A stretch of DNA of 59,411 bases from an uncultured Bacteriovoracaceae bacterium (GTDB lineage Bacteria > Bdellovibrionota > Bacteriovoracia > Bacteriovoracales > Bacteriovoracaceae): contig CATLOT010000022.1 of assembly GCA_950054155.1 (NCBI GenBank), positions 1 to 59,411 on the forward strand. The letters are read 5' to 3'. Below, in pieces: positions 43,479 to 49,917 of the stretch. Numbering within the stretch: the stretch's first letter is position 1; every line of letters starts with the position of its first letter. Under the pieces are notes generated by a model, which saw only the letters and a program-made list of their open reading frames with translations, searched no databases and was not told where the DNA came from. The position numbers were made by a program, and so were the translations under genes.

Positions 43479-43877
43479 CTATTTTAAACAGGTAACCTTA
43501 AGAGAGTCGACTCTATCCAGATACCTATGGTCATCAAAGAAACTATCCGCACTGATATCCCCTCTAAAGTCTCTAAGTCCTTCATTATCATAGAGAGTCA
43601 CCTTGGCATTGGCACCCACTTCAATCATATTGATGTCATGCTCAATATCCGCACCGAGCGCGGCATCGATATCATAGATCGCGGAATTACCGACCATATT
43701 TAAAATGGCAAAATCATGACTCTTATCCATATGAAGGCGAGCATAACAACCATTGGCAGCATTCCTCTCTCCTAATGAAAAGTCACTTCCTGCTTCACTC
43801 CAGTAGAGATGTCCTTTAGAAAAACCGAGTACACTAGTGGCCAAAACAAATAATGCACCTACTGTTAATTTCTTCAT
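43479..43877 (-). CDS. Small secreted protein of unknown function
   Basis: Exported protein of 132 residues: signal peptide (KKLTVGALFVLATSVLGF), then a beta-rich mature domain (GHLYWSEAGSDFSLGERNAA; ANAKVTLYDNEGLRDFRGD) with two Cys (GCYARLHM and the C-terminal VTCLK) that could bridge. I do not recognise it. The ATG at 43877 follows AAGGAAG, so a longer version starting 12 codons earlier is rejected. It is monocistronic with its own terminator and divergent from the redox operon. Confidence 0.75.
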   Translation of the reverse strand: MKKLTVGALFVLATSVLGFSKGHLYWSEAGSDFSLGERNAANGCYARLHMDKSHDFAILNMVGNSAIYDIDAALGADIEHDINMIEVGANAKVTLYDNEGLRDFRGDISADSFFDDHRYLDRVDSLKVTCLK

Positions 43878-44038
43878 AAAACTTCCTTTTGTTAGTGGTT
43901 TAAATAGCAACAAAGCTATTTTTCTAAAAAAAGATTAAGAGTGATCCCCCTCAAAGACTTTTTCCAAACGTTAAGAGAATGTGTAATTATTTAAACAAAT
44001 TCACTCTAGAGTTCAGAGGAAATAAAGGGTTAGATCCC

Positions 44039-44063
44039 ATAGAATTTAACTATCAAACAATAG
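44039..44063 (+). promoter_or_regulatory. OxyR-like half-sites upstream of the redox operon
   Basis: ATAG (44039), CTAT (44050) and ATAG (44060) follow the spacing of the OxyR consensus, except that the second ATAG comes one base early and the fourth element is missing. The site lies about 65-90 bases before the flavoprotein start. Suggestive only. Confidence 0.25.
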
Positions 44064-44126
44064 CTTTTTAATAATTTAAAAAATCATCAAAAGAACCAAT
44101 AATAGGTAAAGACAAGAGGAGGTCGC

Positions 44127-45140
44127 ATGACGACAACAGAAAGAAAATTACCAGAAGTATATGACATCGCCGTCATCGGTGCCGGTGCTGCAGGAATGAT
44201 GGCCGCCTTAAGAGGTGTACTTAATAATGACACTGTTCTTCTCTTTGGAGGAACCTCAAAAGATAAGAAGAAATCTCGCGCCCAATGGGTAGGAAAGGTA
44301 GACAATATCCCAGGTTTTTCAATTTACAAAAAAGGGATTCTTGATCCCAATAAAGAAACTCTCAACTTTATCAAAGAGAGTGAGTTTTCAGAGAATCTTT
44401 TCCACCACCCAAGCACAGGGGTTGAGGACATCATTAAAGAAGATGGCCACTTTACGATTAAAGCCTCCAAAGAAGAGTCTTTCAAAGCAAAGTATGTCAT
44501 CCTCGCGACAGGTGTTATGGATGTTCAACCTAAAATAGAAGGGACAATTAATACCATCTTTCCCTATGCTAACGTTCAAAGTGTCGATTATTGCATCCGT
44601 TGTGATGGCCACCATGTCAAAAATAAGGAAACGGCTATTATTGGAAATGATGGCGAGAGTGCTGCCTGGATCGCAGTGCTGCTCCATGAGCGCTACAATC
44701 CACCCCACATTACTGTTATCACCGACGGCCATGAGCCCAATTACAGTGACGACCTCAAGAAACTACTTGAACTCTATAAAATCCAAGTCATTACCAAAGG
44801 ACTTGACGGTATTAGAGGCGATGAAAAGACAGGTAAACTAGAGGGCTTCTATTTTTGCGATGGCACTTTTCAACCTGTCGATTTCGCCTTCATAAGCTTA
44901 GGTATGCTCGTTTATAACGAACTCGCGAGTAAGATGAAAGCGGCAACCGATGAAAGAGGCTTCGTGACAACAAGTGAGAAAGGAGAAAGCTCAATTGACG
45001 GTCTCTATGTTGCTGGAGATTTAAGAGCCAATACAAAAAAACAAATCTACACAGCATGGGACACAGCGGTCGATGCTGCAGACGATATCAACACAAGGCT
45101 TCGTCGTGAAAAACGCCAAGCCCTATTAAGTCAAAACTAA
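44127..45140 (+). CDS. Thioredoxin-reductase-like flavoprotein with atypical NADPH site
   Basis: FAD disulfide oxidoreductase of 337 residues. FAD motifs are DIAVIGAGAAGMMAAL near the N-terminus and GLYVAGDLRANTKKQIYTAW at the end; the redox pair is C156/C159 in VDYCIRCDGHH. The second nucleotide motif of TrxB (GGGDSA-type) reads IIGNDGESAAW, and the following HRR-type basic motif for the NADPH phosphate is absent (ITVITDGHEPNY). The electron donor may thus be NADH, ferredoxin or another partner. AGGAGG precedes the ATG. It is operonic with the peroxiredoxin-glutaredoxin fusion 21 bp downstream and presumably supplies it with electrons. Confidence 0.88.
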   Translation: MTTTERKLPEVYDIAVIGAGAAGMMAALRGVLNNDTVLLFGGTSKDKKKSRAQWVGKVDNIPGFSIYKKGILDPNKETLNFIKESEFSENLFHHPSTGVEDIIKEDGHFTIKASKEESFKAKYVILATGVMDVQPKIEGTINTIFPYANVQSVDYCIRCDGHHVKNKETAIIGNDGESAAWIAVLLHERYNPPHITVITDGHEPNYSDDLKKLLELYKIQVITKGLDGIRGDEKTGKLEGFYFCDGTFQPVDFAFISLGMLVYNELASKMKAATDERGFVTTSEKGESSIDGLYVAGDLRANTKKQIYTAWDTAVDAADDINTRLRREKRQALLSQN

Positions 45141-45161
45141 TTAATCCATAAGGAGGATTTT

Positions 45162-45890
45162 ATGAGTAATAAATTAGAAAATATTGAAGGACAAAATGTT
45201 CCTCAAGTGAAGTTTCAGGTAAGAGAAAATGACCAGTGGCAAACATGGACAACAGATGACCTTTTTAAAGGTAAGAAAGTTGTTCTCTTTGCTCTTCCGG
45301 GAGCTTTCACCCCTACCTGTAGTTCAACCCACCTTCCGCGCTATAATGATTTAGCAGGTGAGTTCAAAAAAGCTGGTGTCGATGATGTGATTTGCTTAAG
45401 TGTTAATGACACCTTTGTCATGAATGCTTGGAAAGAGGGACAGGAAGCTGAAAATGTGACCTTTCTTCCCGATGGTAATGGTGAGTTTACAAGTGGCATG
45501 GGAATGCTCGTGGACAAAAAAGATCTTGGTTTTGGCCCAAGAACTTGGCGTTACAGTATGCTTGTAAACGACGGTAAAATTGAAAAGATGTTCATCGAAC
45601 CCGACGTTCCAGGTGACCCCTTTGAAGTGAGTGATGCCGATACCATGCTAGACTACCTCGCACCAAATTCAGCGCGCCCTAAAGAGATCACCATCTTTAG
45701 TAAGCCAGGGTGCCCTCACTGCCACCGAGCAAAAGAGCTTCTTAAAAGCAAAGATCTAAAATACACTGAAATTAAAGGTGTAAGAACATCAACTTTAAGA
45801 AGTTTAGGGGGAGCAGGTACGTATCCTCTCATTTTCATCGATGGCGACCTTATTGGTGGCGCCGATGAATTAGAAAAGACATCTCTTTAA
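45162..45890 (+). CDS. Peroxiredoxin-glutaredoxin fusion (Prx5-Grx hybrid)
   Basis: Peroxide reductase of 242 residues. The N-terminal Prx5 domain (about 10-165) has the peroxidatic motif PGAFTPTCSSTHLP and the run WRYSMLVNDGKIEKMFIEP. The C-terminal glutaredoxin (about 170-242) has the redox motif KPGCPHCHRAKELL and GTYPLIFIDGDLIGGADELE. In such hybrids the glutaredoxin recycles the peroxidase with glutathione. The C-terminus is slightly short after GGADELE. AAGGAGG precedes the ATG. The neighbouring flavoprotein may reduce it directly or through glutathione. Confidence 0.95.
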   Translation: MSNKLENIEGQNVPQVKFQVRENDQWQTWTTDDLFKGKKVVLFALPGAFTPTCSSTHLPRYNDLAGEFKKAGVDDVICLSVNDTFVMNAWKEGQEAENVTFLPDGNGEFTSGMGMLVDKKDLGFGPRTWRYSMLVNDGKIEKMFIEPDVPGDPFEVSDADTMLDYLAPNSARPKEITIFSKPGCPHCHRAKELLKSKDLKYTEIKGVRTSTLRSLGGAGTYPLIFIDGDLIGGADELEKTSL

Positions 45891-45894
45891 GATA

Positions 45895-47151
45895 TCAGGA
45901 GGGGCCAGCCCCCTCCTTTTTAATTTCCTGGTAGAGGTCAAAGACCTTGCGGTCACTCTCTCTTAGTCTTTTATTCATATTTTGTAAGAAGGCCCAAAAG
46001 ACTTTTAATCCAATTCGTGACTCTTTTTTAAGAAGGGGAAAGAGTTCGTCTCTATGGATTTGCAGAAGCTTACTTGGGACTTTGGTTTTAATGGTCGCGG
46101 ACCTTTTGGCCTTATCAATAAGGGCCATTTCTCCAAAGAATTGTCCAGCCTTCAATTGGTTGACCTCATTTTGATCATAAATAACGGCGAGCTCTCCTCT
46201 TAAGATCACGAACATATCATCACCCATCTCACCCTCACTAATAACAGTTTGTGAGGCCTTAAGATCAAGGACATGAACACATTCAAGAACCTTTGCCATT
46301 TCTTTATAATTAAGGCTCGAAAAGAGTGGAATTTTTTGAAGAGTTTGAATTTTAGAGTCAACTGTAACTTGGGAGGGATGGGCAGGCGGCGCCTCTTTAT
46401 TTCCAAACTGGAGGGCAATACAAGTTATATTATCTTTTCCCCCACTTTTATTAGCGTGATCAATAAAATTCTGAGAAAGGTTTTCTATCGATGACTTTTC
46501 ATAAAGACCGATGATTTTTTGAGAATCAAGATAATCGTGAAGACCATCAGAGCAAAGAAAGACACTATCGCCTTCCATTGTCTCAAAGAAAGCAGTGTCG
46601 CCAACGACAGCTTTTTGAATCCCAAGGGCCTTGGTAATAACATTGCCTTGAGGATGGTTGTGAGCATCTTCTTTTGAAATCATTCCAGAGCGGATCATTT
46701 CATTCACGAGTGAATGATCCTCCGTCATCTGCTTCACTTTTCCTTTTCTTATCAAGTAGGCCCGACTGTCGCCGACATGCGCGCAAAAAATCCCCTGAGG
46801 CACGACGACGGCCATAACTAGAGTTGTTCCCATGCCCTTTTTTTCAGGTTCTCGTAACGAGCGATTAAAGATCGCTTCATTGGCTCTTTGAGTTGCACTC
46901 TCAAGAAGAGTCCTCATCTTGACTCGCCCCTCTTTAGAGAGCTTTTTCTGGCAAGATTTAATAAAAGATGCCTGCTCTTTTAAAAAATTCATTATTTCCT
47001 GACAGGCCATCTCAGAGGCGACTTCACCAGCCGCGTGTCCTCCCATTCCATCACAAACAATGTAGATCCCAAGCGCTTCATCAAGAAGATAATAATCTTC
47101 ATTGTGATCTCTTTTAACGCCCGTATTAGTGAGATGAGAAACTTTATACAT
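45895..47151 (-). CDS. PP2C-type Ser/Thr phosphatase fused to a cyclic-nucleotide-binding domain
   Basis: Cytoplasmic signalling protein of 418 residues. Residues about 1-248 are a complete PP2C phosphatase with metal ligands in RDHNEDYY, CDGMGGHAAGE, GDSRAYL, SDGLHDYL and GGKDNIT. After a linker, residues about 270-400 form a cNMP-binding domain with the phosphate-binding cassette GEMAL and KRSAT (340-353), keeping the Glu and Arg that contact cAMP/cGMP. The nucleotide probably gates the phosphatase. The start overlaps the PilZ-FliG gene by 8 bp, so the two proteins are made together and may share a flagellar target. Confidence 0.93.
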   Translation of the reverse strand: MYKVSHLTNTGVKRDHNEDYYLLDEALGIYIVCDGMGGHAAGEVASEMACQEIMNFLKEQASFIKSCQKKLSKEGRVKMRTLLESATQRANEAIFNRSLREPEKKGMGTTLVMAVVVPQGIFCAHVGDSRAYLIRKGKVKQMTEDHSLVNEMIRSGMISKEDAHNHPQGNVITKALGIQKAVVGDTAFFETMEGDSVFLCSDGLHDYLDSQKIIGLYEKSSIENLSQNFIDHANKSGGKDNITCIALQFGNKEAPPAHPSQVTVDSKIQTLQKIPLFSSLNYKEMAKVLECVHVLDLKASQTVISEGEMGDDMFVILRGELAVIYDQNEVNQLKAGQFFGEMALIDKAKRSATIKTKVPSKLLQIHRDELFPLLKKESRIGLKVFWAFLQNMNKRLRESDRKVFDLYQEIKKEGAGPS

Positions 47152-48253
47152 ATTTTACAAAGGACTTAGCAGAAAGAACAAAAACACCTTCTCGCTCTTT
47201 TTTGTGGATAAAATCTATAATTTGTCTCTGGGCCTTATCAATCGCTGAGGGTGGTTTAGGCTCATTCAGTTTTGCGAGAAATTCATCTCTCATATTCTCT
47301 GTGACATCACCTAAGAGATCATAGATGAGTTCTTTAGTAGAAAGGCGCAGAGCTGCCGCAAGAAGGTCTTGATTAACCTCCATCCAAAAGCGTTGTTTCA
47401 TCTCGCTAGTAAGATACCTTAGGCGGTAAAGGTTTTCGGTATTTTCTAGGAGGTGATTAGCGAGAGGCTTATTTTCCTCTCCAATTTTACGAATCGCTCT
47501 TAGCTGTTCCGTATCACTCATTCCATTAAACCCATCAACCTCTAAGCCTTTAGTTCTCTTTTGAGTCCTCTCGACAATACTTTTAACAGATTTAAAGGAA
47601 ACGGACTCAATGGCCTCATCAAACTCAATTCCAACTCGAATATTTTGAGTTTGGTTCGTCCGCTCTTTTAGTCCTTCTTTTTCTTCAAATCTAACTTTAG
47701 AGCGAACAACACCTGAGCAATCACCCTCAAGTTCCTGATCTGTAATATGAGTCACCAGAACAATATCCCCTTCCTCAATGTCTTTAAGCTCCTGAGTTGT
47801 GCCAACAAAGGAAAGTCCAGCTGTTGAGAGGTCGATAAGGTTGAGGGTGTGGCGTTGCTGATCTTCACCTTGACCATAGGTAAAGCTGACACTTTTAAAG
47901 TCTTGATAACGAAAGCGAAAGCGCTCAATGCGACGGCGCTCTTTGACCATCAATTCACTAGGTGTTTTAAAAGAAAGCTCTCCCGTATCGAATTTAAATT
48001 TATCACGCTTAAAAATAAAATCTAATTTAGGACAGTGAATATAGAGCTCTTCATTAAAGTTAAGACTTCCCTCTTCAACACGATCAAGAATTTGCACGGT
48101 ACAATTGCTTTCTCCAACCTCAGTGAAAAAAGCTTTGTATTGAAACATCTGCTGGGTTGAGTGCTGCCACAACGTCAGCTCAAATTTGGAATCCAATGCC
48201 TTATCAAGAGCTTCCTTGATTTTTACATGAGAAAAGAGACTCCACATTTTCAT
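47144..48253 (-). CDS. PilZ domain protein fused to a FliG C-terminal-like domain
   Basis: Protein of 369 residues with an unusual architecture. Residues about 20-100 resemble the YcgR N-domain; 105-230 are PilZ, with KERRRIERFRFR and NLIDLSTAGLSF giving the Arg loop and D-x-S-x-x-G of c-di-GMP binding. Residues about 245-369 resemble the FliG C-terminal rotor domain: EVNQDLLAAALRLSTKEL, then DLLGDVTENMRDEFLAKL, KAQRQIIDFIHKKEREG and a terminal FVKYV. YcgR normally acts on FliG as a separate protein; here the two are joined. It follows ampG by 21 bp and overlaps the PP2C-cNMP gene. It could insert into the switch or compete with FliG. The fusion is seen; the function is inferred. Confidence 0.85.
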   Translation of the reverse strand: MKMWSLFSHVKIKEALDKALDSKFELTLWQHSTQQMFQYKAFFTEVGESNCTVQILDRVEEGSLNFNEELYIHCPKLDFIFKRDKFKFDTGELSFKTPSELMVKERRRIERFRFRYQDFKSVSFTYGQGEDQQRHTLNLIDLSTAGLSFVGTTQELKDIEEGDIVLVTHITDQELEGDCSGVVRSKVRFEEKEGLKERTNQTQNIRVGIEFDEAIESVSFKSVKSIVERTQKRTKGLEVDGFNGMSDTEQLRAIRKIGEENKPLANHLLENTENLYRLRYLTSEMKQRFWMEVNQDLLAAALRLSTKELIYDLLGDVTENMRDEFLAKLNEPKPPSAIDKAQRQIIDFIHKKEREGVFVLSAKSFVKYV

Positions 48254-48274
48254 TATTCAACCTTTAGATATTCG

Positions 48275-49534
48275 TTACTCTCTTATTTTAGTCATAAGAC
48301 CAATCAGAGCAAGCCCCGGAAGCGCAAGGACACTTCCCATAAAGAAGAAAGGCACATAGCCGAGTGATTCAACAAGGTATCCAGCCCCACTCCCAAAAAG
48401 CGTTTTCCCAAGAGCTGCAAGGGAGGCAAAGAGAGCGTATTGGGTAGCTGTGTACTTTTTATTTGTCATCGTTGCCATAAAAGCAATTAAGGCCGTCGTT
48501 CCAAGGCCACTTGAGAAGTCTTCAAAACCAATCACCAAGGCGAGTCCCTTCCACGTTCCCTTAAGAGCTTCCGTCGTTAAAAGAGCAAAGAGTGAGGTTG
48601 AAATACACTGGAGTAAACCAAAGGTAAAAAGACACGGGGTTACTCCAAAGCGATAAATGGCCATGGAGCCCACACCAAGTCCCGCCATCGTTGAAAAGAA
48701 ACCAATAAACTTGGTTACCTCTGCTATAGTCTTATTCGTGTAGCCCATATCAACGTAGAAAGTACCCAGCATGGTACCAACGAGAGCATCACCAAATTTA
48801 AAAAAGAAGATAAAGGCCAAAATGATAAGAGCGCTTTTTAAGCCACTCCTCTCAATAAATTCAAGGAAAGGATCGATCACCGCCTCTCTTAGAGACTCAG
48901 GGGACTTTTCTTTGACCTCTGGCTCATCGGCAATGAAGGTAAAGGATGTACAAAAGAGCATGATAACAGCGAGAACTTGAAAGACCTGACTAAGCTCAAG
49001 CCCTAAAGTTTCAGGACTCGCGAGCCAAAGACCAAAGCCACTCGTCACCAACATGGCGACCCTATAACCATAGACATATAAAGAGGAGCCAATACCTATT
49101 TCTTCGTCAGGAAGAATTTCTCTTCTATAAGCATCGATGACCACATCCTGAGTGGCACCAAAGATGGCAATGGCAAGAGTCACCAAGGCCACCAAGCTCA
49201 TCGAACTCACGGGATCACACAGACCTAAACTAAACATGCTGAGGGCCAGGCCTAGTTGGGTAATCAAAAGCCACGAGCGCCTGCGCCCCATTTTTGAGGG
49301 GGTGACCCCATCCAAAAGAGGCCCAGCAAGAAAATTAAGAGAATAAGGAAGGGCAACAATCCCCATCAGGCCTATAGTCCCCAAATCAACGCCCTCACGC
49401 CTCGCCCAGATCTTTACGACACTAAAGACGATCATTATGGGTAAACCCGCTGAGAAGCCAAAGAGGAGGTTGATCCACATCCTTTTTGCGCTCATTGCAG
49501 TCTTAAATTCTCGAACTCTCTGTGCAACCTTCAT
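48275..49534 (-). CDS. AmpG-like muropeptide permease (MFS)
   Basis: Inner-membrane transporter of 419 residues with about 12 helices. AmpG features are FGFSAGLPIMIVFSVVKIWA, GLMGIVALPYSLNFLAGPLL, the GRRRSWLL loop, and FGATQDVVIDAYRREIL. E. coli AmpG imports anhydro-muropeptides released by lytic transglycosylases; one such lipoprotein enzyme is encoded at 8.3-9.4 kb. In a predator it could also take up prey wall fragments. It is the first gene of a minus-strand unit with the PilZ-FliG and PP2C-cNMP genes. Confidence 0.9.
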   Translation of the reverse strand: MKVAQRVREFKTAMSAKRMWINLLFGFSAGLPIMIVFSVVKIWARREGVDLGTIGLMGIVALPYSLNFLAGPLLDGVTPSKMGRRRSWLLITQLGLALSMFSLGLCDPVSSMSLVALVTLAIAIFGATQDVVIDAYRREILPDEEIGIGSSLYVYGYRVAMLVTSGFGLWLASPETLGLELSQVFQVLAVIMLFCTSFTFIADEPEVKEKSPESLREAVIDPFLEFIERSGLKSALIILAFIFFFKFGDALVGTMLGTFYVDMGYTNKTIAEVTKFIGFFSTMAGLGVGSMAIYRFGVTPCLFTFGLLQCISTSLFALLTTEALKGTWKGLALVIGFEDFSSGLGTTALIAFMATMTNKKYTATQYALFASLAALGKTLFGSGAGYLVESLGYVPFFFMGSVLALPGLALIGLMTKIRE

Positions 49535-49866
49535 AAACTCCCTAGTTTATAGGATAAGCCCTGTAATTTTTTCAGAACAGCACTTTCATAAATAACTTTC
49601 ATCTTCTTACTTTTGAGAATGACTCCTCCATTAAGAAATGTAAGTTTCTAACCTTTTCTTACTTTTTTGCTCAGGTTTAAGGGCCATATGGACTCCACCA
49701 CCAAGTTAAATCCCCAATAAGAGAGGTCTAATCCTAATAATTTTAACAATATTGGTGTCAAAGTGAACCCTGAAACAACTACTAGCGTCAATCGATAACC
49801 TTGTTAGATTGTCAATTTTAGGTTAGCAATTTGTTTTGAAAATTTTGACGAGATGACATTACTGCA

Positions 49867-49896
49867 TTGAGTCTGACGATTTAATGACTATATAAA
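49867..49896 (+). promoter_or_regulatory. Promoter of the TonB-receptor operon
   Basis: TTGAGT at 49867-49872 and TATATA/TATAAA at 49889-49896 (spacer 16 or 18) lie 22 bases before the receptor start. The 383-base gap upstream (49535-49917) holds no other gene I can see, but it carries repeated TGAC/GTCA elements. No Fur box is visible. Confidence 0.55.
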
Positions 49897-49917
49897 CACA
49901 CTACTTTGGGGACATTT

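Noticed and set aside
49535-49917. Fur box or riboswitch upstream of the TonB receptor
   Set aside because: No GATAAT-type inverted repeat matching Fur and no known riboswitch core. Only TGAC/GTCA repeats and a promoter are seen.
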